Assembly (NCBI GenBank): GCA_030737875.1
Contig: CM060922.1
Location: forward strand, 320,752,956-320,816,955
DNA: 64,000 nt
From: Allium sativum
Taxonomy: Eukaryota > Streptophyta > Magnoliopsida > Asparagales > Amaryllidaceae
Direction of reading: 5' to 3'
Both the position numbers and the translations under genes were made by a program. Below the pieces are notes generated by a model. That model made no database searches and had not been told where the DNA came from. It saw only the letters and a program-made list of their open reading frames with translations. This document shows, in pieces, positions 11,331 through 21,351 of this stretch; position 1 is the first letter of the stretch; every line of letters starts with the position of its first letter.

Positions 11331-12215
11331 AGGAAGAAAAGAGGTGGAAAAAAGGGGGTCAGACATAAAGTCTGGCGAGTGCGATAACTTTAACAGTATA
11401 ATTATCAAAATAACTAGGATAAGGCATAAGCTGGAAAATAAGGAAATGACTGTGAACAATTGGGTATGATAGAGCAAACAAGGAAATAAGACGAACCAAG
11501 ATAACGTTAAAGGCACACCTAGTCACTATAAGATAATTACTACACTGCACCACCACTAGTCACCCTAAAGGTTGATCCCGCCTACAGAACTTAATAATGA
11601 TAATGGTAGTTTAATGTACCCCTAGCTACCTTCATAGGTGCCGTCTACCCCTATCTCCACTAGGTGTACCCACTACCCCCATTCGATCGGCTCCCTAACT
11701 CGTAGATACCCGTGCTGGCCACACAGTGGGGTGTATCACTCCCCAAAGTGGCAACCCGATACCACCAACGATGCACGACTTATACCTACACGATGCAACA
11801 ACGTCTTACCTACCAGCCCAGGCCCACACACGCATATGAACCCGTTGGACTTGCGTTGTAACCGCTGACCCGTTTTGACCTCTTACAATCAAATCCAGTA
11901 CGCGTGTCCCGTCCTCGACTTGGGTCGAGCCCACAAAGATACTTAATGGGTTACTGGTTTGAAAAGGCCCCACATGCATGACACAAGCTTTCCACCTATG
12001 CTTGGTCCCCTCTAAGGTTTTTCCCACTTAACCCCATTCTTATTCATGTCTTCTTACATGTTTCAATCTTGGTTAAGTGCATCTAATCGTATTTCAAATG
12101 CCACCCAAGGCACCCACTAAATTCCCCATGCCACCTAAGGCACCCACTTAACCCCCTCATGTCCCACTACATGTTTATCTGGTTAAGTGTTTCTTAATTC
12201 ATTAAGACCATAACC

Positions 12216-12443
12216 TTGTAAAGACCTCCCACATTAGACTGGCATTTGTGGCAGCTGGATTTGTCGGGCGGGTCCAGGCAGTCTTACACCACAAACGAGC
12301 CTAACCTCGTGTCTTTACAATTGTTACGCAATTAGTTTATGCCTAAGACCTCCCACATTAGACTGCCATTTGTGGCAGCTAGATTTGTCGGGCGGGTCCG
12401 GGCAGTCTTACACCACAAACGAGTCTAATCTCGTGTCTTAGGC
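12216..12443. other. Tandem pair of 103-105-bp hairpins in C1
   Basis: Module 1 (12,216-12,320) is closed by TTGTAAAGAC and GTCTTTACAA, and module 2 (12,341-12,443) by GCCTAAGAC and GTCTTAGGC. In both, an inner stem TTTGTGG/CCACAAA flanks a loop containing GTCGGGCGGGTCC and GGCAGTCTTAC. The outer stems of the two modules differ in sequence yet each is perfectly complementary. C2 and C3 carry the same pair. The role is unknown. Confidence 0.75.
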
Positions 12444-13890
12444 GATTAATTACACATAATTAATTATCCCAATTTGAATTAATTTCCCTATTCAAATTGT
12501 CAATCAATTACAAATTTAACTATGTCCATAATTGACTCCATTATGTCCATCTATTTATGGTATATAAAATTATACCAATTAGCATCACATTTAAGGCATT
12601 TATGCCAATTCTCAATATTAAATCTTTTAATATTATCTCATTGCCCCACGTTGTACTTTCGTTCGTTTAACATGAAATATACGTTAGACTTGAATAGTCT
12701 AACTTATGGAATAAAGAGAAAACATCACAACATGCATAGAATAAAAACTAGATCTAAACATAAGGGGTGAACTTGCATGTGTGAACAAGGTTTTTCATCT
12801 AAAACTTGCATAGGCTAAAGTTACAAACTTGCATAAACTATGGATGTCATAGATTTAATCATAAGGTGTAAACTTGCATAGGCAATAGCTACAAACTTTA
12901 CATGATTCATACTCCAACATATATATATATATACTTGCATATGTAATTTATGCAACATAAACTATGGTGTAAACTTGCATCTAAAACATGTAAATTAAGA
13001 TCTACATGTAAACTAGCATATATAATTTTGTAAACTAGCATATAACTCACACATGTTTTAGCCTAAACTTTAGATCCAAGCTTACATAAAATAGATGTCA
13101 TGAAACATGTAAGGTTGTATATGATTCTCACTAACTTGCATATGATTCATATCTAAATTAACATCTAAACTTGAATGCATACATATGATTTAACATATGA
13201 ATTAGTTCCAACAACATAACCAAACTAGCATATGAAGCATCATTATGAATTGATTGTACATAAGCCAACAATCAACATAGATTTACAACATAGATAATAA
13301 CATCACAGCTTTACAACATAGATAATAACATCATAGCTTTACAATATAGATAATAACATAACGGTCAATGATTCACAACATAACCATATAATCCAAATCA
13401 TAACTCAACCTAATTAAATTGTTAATTATCTTATTAAATAAATCGAACTCACAACTCAAAGAAGGTCTAGAGTTCTGGAATCTGAGTTCTGAAATTAATT
13501 TAGCTCGCCTTTGTAGTAGATTTGTTATTGTTTAGATTTGAGTTGAATAGAATTGAGTTGATTAGCTTTTCTTCCTCCTAAATGGTGGCGGCTACTCTAG
13601 GTTGCAAGGTGATAGCATGACGGCCATAGTTCCAATTTTTATTTGCTTTTAGGGTTTGAGTCTACACATGTTTATATAGAATTTCAATTTAATTATAGCC
13701 GTCGGATGAACTTAGGGTTAATCAAAACCATTCAGTCAGGATAGGGTGACACCTCAGAACTAATGACTCAGCAAGGAGTCAGCAAGGACTTAGCAATGAG
13801 TCACAGCATGGATCGGATCACAGCAGAAAGCTGTGCAGACTTTCTGCTCGGCCTGGGCGCACTTGGGAATTGCGCCGGTGTATTTTTGTA

Positions 13891-13915
13891 CTGGTGCACT
13901 TCCCAAGTGCACCAG
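13891..13915. other. Inverted repeat with GTGCAC sites in C1
   Basis: The arms CTGGTGCACTT and AAGTGCACCAG are separated by CCC. This lies about 200 bp from the LTR end, where C2 and C3 carry clusters of GTCGAC palindromes, so the position is prone to different palindromes in different copies. Confidence 0.7.
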
Positions 13916-14133
13916 TGCAATTTTTTTCTTTTTCTTCTGGTTTTTCCGCCTAACTTCGTTTGTCCATATCTCCTACATATGTTGTCCGTTTTACGCAAAC
14001 TCGGACTCTATCTCAAGCAGAATTCCGAGACGAACGCAATGGCATAACACGTTTCCCTTAATTCTCACATTTGAGATTAATTATTCTTTAATTTTTGAAC
14101 ATTAATATTAAGATTATGGGGTGTTACATGACC

Positions 14134-16688
14134 TGCCACTCATTTCGCTTGAGTGTACCGAATGTATTATCACCAACGGTTGGGATCAGCAACCGTTTTC
14201 CCAAAAGGGACAACATCAAAACAGGTTAAAGAAGTAAATGAAATTTCTCTAGATCAGGTGACAATACATCCTAATTGGGAGCTACCCACTTAGCCATGCG
14301 ACCTACCCGATTTTTACCATTTCCTGGTTGTGAGGCTAGAGGCCATGCTTATCTCTGACAGATCACACATTTATTCACTTTGAATGTCACATCATCATAC
14401 CCGCCAAATCACAAATTGATTTCTCTAGAAATACCACGGGTATACAGCTAAGAGAAACGAGTTCCTCCGCCACCAAATGTAAATACGTTTCAAGAGGTCA
14501 ACTTACGCAATCTATTAAATATACCCTGTCAGACATTCTTCCATATATGTTGTTCGGCGACTGGACAAACCGAAGGCACTATTCGGTAAACCCATCTTAG
14601 GCAATTTCTTCCTAGGGTTTGCTAGAACAGCCTTTGCATAAACTCCATCTTCAATTATCATCATCATAGTTGATTCACAACGCTAATGCCTGTACGGAGT
14701 GATTTTCAGATAATAAATATGATTCTAGTCTCTCCGTATTGATGATGGAAAAATGGTCAAAACTTTGATAGTCGGTTATTTAACAATCAAAGGAAAACAT
14801 CCATGCACACAACGATCTTATTTCCAAATGGAAATTTTATCGGTCAATCATCAATCAACATTTTTCCCTTTTAAATTAATTTATCATTAATTTATTCATT
14901 TCCTTATTTCCCCCATATATTTATAAATTCTTATTTTCTAAATTTAGAAAATATATGTTATAAATCATTGGAAATGTTTCCATTTTTACTCCCATTTCTC
15001 ATTTTATATATTAGAAAACATTTCTGATTCTTATTTGGAAAACATTTCCAAAACCCCTTCATTTGGATTTAAAAAGACGTTTAAATAGAACATCGCTATG
15101 CCAACTCAAAACATTACACTCATTAAATAAATTCATTTAACCAACCTTCACTATCGAACCTTAACCATTCCTTAGTTAAAAATAAAGTCAATCAAGTTGG
15201 GGTATAACTACCTCTCAGACCTTAACTGAACAACATTTCTAACCTCGAAATAGACAAATTTCATCTTTTAAATCTTTAACTAACTTCCTTACATAACTCT
15301 CATATTCTATTTACGAATCCACTTCTTTTACAGAAATCATTCGATTGTAACAATAGTGTTATAATACCATGCTTCCGAAATATAATAACTTAAATATAAC
15401 TTTTATTTATTAATTTGGATAAATAAACACACAACTAATTTATTAACAAATAAATAAATCTTGATTTAAAACTGGAGAGTAAATAGTACTTTCCTACATT
15501 CGATATAGTCGAATTTCAACGTATAACTTTCTTTCGAATAGTCCCTATTCGATAGATCTCTTCGAATAACTTATATTTGATTAACTCTCTTCAAAAAACT
15601 TGTATTCAATTAACTCTCTTCGAATAACTTATATTCGATTAAATCTCTTCGAATAACTTATATTCGATTAACTCTCTTCAAATAACTTATATTCGATTAA
15701 CTCTCTTCGAATAAGTTATATTCGATTTACTCTCTTCGAATAACTAATATTGGATTAACTCTCTTCGAATGACTTATATTCGATAAACTCTCTTCGAGTA
15801 GCTTATATTCGATTAACTCTCTTCAAATAACTTATATTCGATTTACTCTTTTTGAATAACTTATATTCGATTAACTCTCTTCGAATAACTTATATCGACT
15901 AACTCTCTTCGAATAACTTATATTCGATTTACTCTCTTCGAATAACTTATATTTGATTAACTCTCTTAGAATAAATTATATTCGATTAACTCTCTTCGAA
16001 TAACTTATATTCGATTAAATCTCTTCGAATAACTTATGTTCGATTTACTCTCTTCGAATAACTTATATTCGATTAAATCTCTTCGAATAACTTATGTTCG
16101 ATTTACTCTCTTCGAACAACTTATATTCGATTTACTCTCTTCGATTAACTTATATTCGATTTACTTTCTTCGAATAAACTTATAATCGATTTACGTTTCA
16201 AACTTCCAGGATAATTTACCATTTTTGGTCAACTCAATTTCTAAATTCATTTTTGAATTTAGTACTTCCCAACAATTACCAGTTTCCTTTTATAACTATT
16301 TTAATTCTACAAAATGTTTGCTATTAAAATGTTATTCACTTTAAAATGTGAATATTATTACTTTACATAAACTGGACTCGTTTTATCAAATCAAAACTTG
16401 ATTTCATAATTTAAATACTAACACAGGTTTAAACTCCAATTATCGAGTCATTTTATAACTTCTTATTCACATTCCATTTGATTTATCAAATCTTCTTTAC
16501 ATGTCAACTTCATAGTTGATTTCATTTAATATGTCTATAATTCTCTATCACCTTTATATTCGATTATTAAATATTGGTTTCAAACTGAATATTAATTATC
16601 TTGTCAAATTCCGATTTATTCAATATATAATTTATTTAAAGTAAATTATTTCATAATAATTTGCCTAGTCGAATTCTAGTTACAAACC
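14134..16688 (-). mobile_element. Family A 5' LTR, segment 2 of 3
   Basis: This continues the family A LTR between the C1 and Tat-1 insertions. Its last five bases AAACC (16,684-16,688) are the left target duplication of Tat-1. It holds a large 29-bp tandem array (15,540-16,195) and otherwise AT-rich sequence with no supported gene. Confidence 0.75.
15540..16195. repeat. 29-bp tandem array, about 22 copies
   Basis: The unit is close to TCTTCGAATAACTTATATTC plus GATTAACTC, so nearly every copy contains the palindrome TTCGAA. Copies differ by one to three bases. There are no unique spacers, so it is not CRISPR-like. It lies inside the family A LTR. Confidence 0.95.
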
Positions 16689-17290
16689 TGTTGGCTAGCT
16701 TTTTGGCCAAGCCACCAAGGTTCGCACATGAGAAAAGAGTATAAAGCTTCGTGCCTTTAATCCAGAGAAAACTCGATCGCGGTCATTCGCCAGCTTTTCG
16801 ATCGCCACGAGCTGGTGCGAGCTGATCCGTCTACCTCATCGCGCCCCTATCGGATCGCCATAAGTTGGTGCGAACCGATTCGTCCACCTTGTCGTGACCC
16901 GATCCGGTCTAAGCCCAGAAAACGCAACGGTTACCGCGAACTGGTCTTCAGTGATCCGAGATGTATGGGCATCGCGCCACCTGTCCACAACTGTCATATT
17001 GACCAATTCTTCATCTAGCCTCGATCCAATCCGATATTCTCGGGATTTGCGCCACGTGTGACCGCGATCCGCCTGACAGAATCAGCTATAAATAGCCTAG
17101 AGATTGGCATTTTTGGGGATATTTTGGCAGTATCGAGTATTGATTCCACCATTACTGTCATACCACTATTTCTTATCAGTTTTATTTCGAGATTACTGAG
17201 AGAAATCATAACTGTAAAAGTGAGCTTGAGAGAAATCGTTGGTTGTACTAGTATTCAAAGTATAATCAATAGCATATAAGGTGGACGTAG
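16689..17290 (+). mobile_element. Tat-1 5' LTR, first part
   Basis: It starts TGTTGGCTAGC, matching 33,639. A TATA box lies at 17,087-17,094 (TATAAATA) with an upstream G-box CACGTG at 17,053-17,058; the 3' LTR has CACGTA instead. Two imperfect copies of a roughly 50-bp block with GATCGCCAC...GATCCG occur near 16,797-16,910. The LTR is cut by C2 after GTGGACGTAG. Confidence 0.92.
17087..17094 (+). promoter_or_regulatory. TATA box of Tat-1 5' LTR
   Basis: TATAAATA lies in a good plant context (GCTATAAATAGCC) and is conserved in the 3' LTR at 34,056-34,063. Transcription of the element would start a few tens of bases downstream. Confidence 0.7.
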
Positions 17291-17681
17291 TGAAACACCC
17301 CACCTCCGTTAGGGTCACTCTCAAAGGGAATGCCCTAATTTTGGTGGAGGTTTATAAGTATAAGTCACGGATATACAAGACTGATATAATAACACATATT
17401 TTTGAACAGCGGAAAACAACAACTTTTATTTCAATAAAATACGTGTTACACCAACCATACCATAATTGTCTTACAATACTTCAAAAAAAACATAACATCT
17501 TCATAACTGTCTTGATTACATTATTTAAAGAAGCATAAAGAAAACATAAATAAACTGCAAAAGTCTCATAGTTGTTGTCCAAAGCCATAGTCCAAAACGA
17601 AAAGATCCAAGCAATACATTCTTTCTCTTCAAGCTGGATATGAAGGCTGGTCAAGCTGCGGTATTCCCTCCATGTGGACCT

Positions 17682-17695
17682 GGGGGGGGGGGGGG
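17682..17695. repeat. G tract in C2
   Basis: Fourteen G follow GTATTCCCTCC...CCTG, at the same place as in C1 and C3. Confidence 0.85.
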
Positions 17696-18424
17696 AACGG
17701 AAGAAAAGAAGACGAAAGAAAAGTAGAGTCAGACATAAAGCCTGAGTAAGTCTAGGACTATTCAGTCTATGAATAAAGAACTGGGTATGATAAGTATAAA
17801 CTAGAAATGGGAAAGCACCATAAACTTTGTTAAGTTGTCTAGGGTCGAATATACTATCGTACCCCATACTAATCTCTGTACCCATATAAACTAGTTCCCA
17901 ACAGGCACCCCATAATCAGGGTGAAGTGATCCATTTTATGATGATCGGCTCCTACTCGCATAGTTACATGTGTCTTACGGCCCCCAATGTTGTAGTTACC
18001 TATGCTGGTCCCACCATGGGGTGTATCAAGTCCCATGGTGGCGGCCCGACACAATCCTAGAATGCACAGGTATGCTACTGGTGCCCAGTGCCTTATTTTT
18101 CTGCGCCGGAGTGTGTGCACACCCGCACCCCGTTAGAACCTACACTGCTGGACCACCGCCGTCGATTTAACCTCTTACAGTCAGCCTAGTAATCGTGCCC
18201 CACCCTGCCTAGTTTCAGGGTATCATGATACCTTATAGGGTTACTGCTGAAAAGGGTCCCCCGCTACTAGGTTTTCTATTTCTAGCCAACATGCTAAGTT
18301 GGTTAAGTGTTTTATAAACCTAACCCCCAATCAGTCTGTTTAGTTTAGCATGTTCCATTTTGATTAAGTATTAATATAATTTACTTAATCCTATCAATCC
18401 TGACTCAGCCTTAATTGTCTTATT

Positions 18425-18640
18425 AAAGCCTTGACCTCTCACATTAGACAGGTATTGTTGTGGCTACCTGCTGCCGGTTGGGTCCGGGCATTCTTACGCC
18501 ACAACTCAGTCTAACATCGGGTCCTTATTGGGCTCCGTGTTTAACCACCCATATTGGATAGGTATTGTTGTGACTACTAGACAGCCGGGCGGTTCCGGGC
18601 AGGTTTACATCACAACTCAATCCAACCTCGGGTTAAACAC
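18425..18640. other. Tandem pair of hairpins in C2
   Basis: The second module (18,537-18,640) is closed by a perfect 10-bp stem GTGTTTAACC/GGTTAAACAC, with inner stems TTGGAT/ATCCAA and TTGTGA/TCACAA. The first module (about 18,425-18,530) keeps TTAGAC/GTCTAA and TTGTGG/CCACAA but has a weaker outer stem. The loops keep CCGGGC-type sequence as in C1. Confidence 0.7.
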
Positions 18641-20696
18641 ATCGTATTTTTCTACATTTACATATTTTATCTCTTTTCTTTTTATATGTAAATATTTGCG
18701 GCCCATTATTCAAATTCATCTTTATTGGTTAAGATTTATTTATGCAACTTAATTGTTTTTCAAAGTTATTGGCGTGCGTCAAACAAGCCAACACATATGT
18801 TCTATATTTTAGCCCAAACGTCATTACCCCCGTATTATACGTTCGCTCCAACGTAAGGTGTGTTGGGTTTAATACTTAAACCCAATTTAGCCAAATGAAA
18901 AGGGGAGGCTTATAACACGATGTTTATAAGATAACATGAAAAAGGGGAGTGTGAACGCATGAACTTGCAACAAACGATTCAATTAACATAAAATAGGCAC
19001 ATGTGAACTTGCAATTGTAACATCATATAATCATGGCATAACATGAATCATTTTATCCATATAATCATAGCATAAACAATACTTAAACATAAATCATTCT
19101 ATTCATATGGTTAATGCATAGACAATACTTAATCATGAATTATTTTACTCATATGATTATGGCATAAGCAGTACTTAAACATGAATTATTCTAGTCATAT
19201 GATAATGGCATAAACTTAAACATGAATCATAGGTTCAACTAACCATGTAAACTTGAAATTAAGAATCTAACTAAATTAGATATCATTATTATTGGCACAG
19301 GGTCTTGACTAGAAATATAAGCCTATATTTTTATTTAGGCATGATATAAACTAATCATGTTCATAAAATCACTACATGTTAACAAAAAGGTACTTACTTT
19401 TGTCACTAATACAAAAGTATGGTTCAACTAGAATTATCCCAACCTAATTCTTATATGAATCATGGTTTTCATTCTATTCATAGAATTATAGCATAAACAT
19501 ATCTAAATTTACATCATGGTTTTTATTTTATCTATGTAAACTTGCAAGAGGAATGTAACTCTAATGTAATTCTAATGTAACTTATGATAACAACATGAGC
19601 CTAAAAACATGTTTTTCAATTGGGCATAATAACGAATATAGTTTAGTCATGTTCATAAAATTAATACAAATTTACAAAGATGCGTGCTTTTGTCACTATC
19701 ACAAAAATATGATTTTTATACTTGAACTATGATGCCAATTTCAACATAACCTTCATATGAATCATAATACTTAAGTGGATCAAATTACACTAAAGATGAC
19801 CATAGAATTATACATCATGTTGTCATAACAATAGATCATAGACTTGCATGAATTTCAAAATAAACTATTACAACATATAGTTGTTGTTTTCAACATGAAT
19901 CTTATACTTGCATTTACCAAATGGGTGTTGTAAATAACTACCACAAACATGTAGTTTTCAATATGAATCATATGCTTGCATAAGTCCCAATCAAAATTCC
20001 ACAACATGTGGTTGTCAACATAAGCCACATACTTGTATGAATCAAACCATAGCATTGCCAAATCATTTAGAAAAATAACATACAAATATAATTCATTATC
20101 GCCACAATTCCATTTCGTTTCCAACGCAAATCGCGTACTTGCAAATATCCAATCGTATACCATAATATTCCCAAATTGTTTTGCATCAAAGCAACATACA
20201 AATATAGATTATTATCGCCACAATTCCATTTCTTACATTACACAAATCAACACAATTATTTAATTCATACCAGAATAGCATTCTACTTACAGCGTATGAC
20301 GAATCTTCAATTCAGAAATCTGAATTCTGAATTTGGAGATGCTATCCTTTGTTGTAGGCGTTGTTTTGATTTGATTAACGTTGCTTTAAGCTTTGAATTA
20401 TCTCCTAGTTGCCTCTCAATTTCTGACGGCTATACTTAGTCTCTCCTCAGCAACATGATGGTCTCATCTCCATTTTAGTTCATGTGAATTAGGGTTAGTC
20501 TTAGGTCCTTTTTATAGAGTTTGTGAGTTGATTTAGACCGTCGATGAAGCTTGGTTTAATAATAGCCGTTCGTTCAAAGGAGGGACCAACCAGGAGCTGA
20601 CACCTAGCCCTAGTGACAAGGCAAGGCTCAGAAAATCGACCAAACACAGACTAGGCCAGCCAGGGTGGGCTGGGTTCGACCTGGCTCAGGGGCCAG

Positions 20697-20788
20697 GTCG
20701 ACAGCCCAGTCGACACCGTGTCGACTTGGCAGTCGACACGGGTTACCCAGGTCGACTGCCCAGTCGACCTGGCTAGCCCCAGGTCGAC
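20697..20788. repeat. Cluster of seven GTCGAC palindromes in C2
   Basis: GTCGAC begins at 20,697, 20,709, 20,720, 20,732, 20,751, 20,763 and 20,783, embedded in CAGGTCGACTG-like units. C3 has two such sites (59,994 and 60,014) and region D has two (63,878 and 63,890) in a comparable setting. Confidence 0.9.
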
Positions 20789-21098
20789 TGCCAAATTGAC
20801 CTGGGTGCTTTGGGTGGGAATATTCCCGCCTTGGCTAATTGGGCCCGATTTTGAATTTTGAAGTAGTTTTTCTGAGCTGTTTTCGTCTGTTCGAATTTTA
20901 AACCTAATTCTGAAACTTCCGGAGGCCATATCTTGGTCATACGGACTCCGATTTTCGAAAACTCAGACTCTATTTCGCGTATTTTTCCGAGACGAACGCA
21001 ATGGCCTATCCCGTTTCCCTTAGTTCTTTGATTTGAAATTAATAATAATTTAATTTATGAATTTCACGGTTATAGAATACACGGGGTGTTACACGTAG

Positions 21099-21217
21099 GC
21101 TCGTTAACGCCGAACCACTATAAACCTTGTGTGTTCTCTGCTTTTTCCTCATTTTTCAGTTATAATTTTCTACGAATCAGAACAATTTGGGTGTTAGAGC
21201 CAAATTTTGATCTAACA
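21099..21217 (+). mobile_element. Tat-1 5' LTR, second part
   Basis: This resumes after C2 with GCTCGTTAACGCCGAACCAC and ends ...GATCTAACA, identical in layout to 34,260-34,378. It is followed by TTTTGGTGCTTTCACTGAG, the place of the primer-binding site. That sequence is also next to the Tat-2 LTR; I could not assign the tRNA. Confidence 0.9.
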
Positions 21218-21351
21218 TTTTGGTGCTTTCACTGAGAAGAGAACCTAGGATATTGGATTGTTTCTCCGTTGTTTGGATATTCAAGTCCGAAGAAAACAGT
21301 CCCGAAACCTTACTGTTCAGACTTTTGAAGATTTCAACAATATCTGATAGC

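Larger units (their letters stand above)
10939..14128 (-). mobile_element. Family C copy 1 (C1): solo LTR, 3.19 kb
   Basis: The element starts TGTAACACCCC and ends GGGGTGTTACA, flanked by perfect 5-bp duplications TGACC (10,934-10,938 and 14,129-14,133). C2 has the same orientation, and C3 is a reversed copy. All three share a G tract, a pair of hairpins and the terminal block GACGAACGCAATGGC. TG/CA ends, a 5-bp duplication and no coding capacity fit a solo LTR left by recombination between the two LTRs of an element. The minus orientation is by analogy with families A and B. A TIR transposon is less likely because the duplication and ends are LTR-like and no transposase relative is visible. 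Confidence 0.8.
17291..21093 (-). mobile_element. Family C copy 2 (C2): solo LTR, 3.80 kb
   Basis: It starts TGAAACACCCC (one changed base against C1) and ends GGGGTGTTACA, with the 5-bp duplication CGTAG at 17,286-17,290 and 21,094-21,098. It shares with C1 the start block (...GTCACTCTCAAAGGGAATG), the G tract, the hairpin pair and the terminal GACGAACGCAATGGC block. It inserted into the Tat-1 5' LTR, so it is younger than Tat-1. No supported coding sequence. Confidence 0.85.

Noticed and set aside
10939..14128. Family C as a DNA transposon with TGTAACACCCC terminal inverted repeats.
   Set aside because: TG/CA ends and 5-bp duplications fit LTRs, the inverted repeat is only about 11 bp, and the layout matches the longer LTR families. 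No transposase is visible. Not fully excluded.
15540..16195. A CRISPR-like array.
   Set aside because: The units are contiguous, with no unique spacers, in plant LTR sequence.
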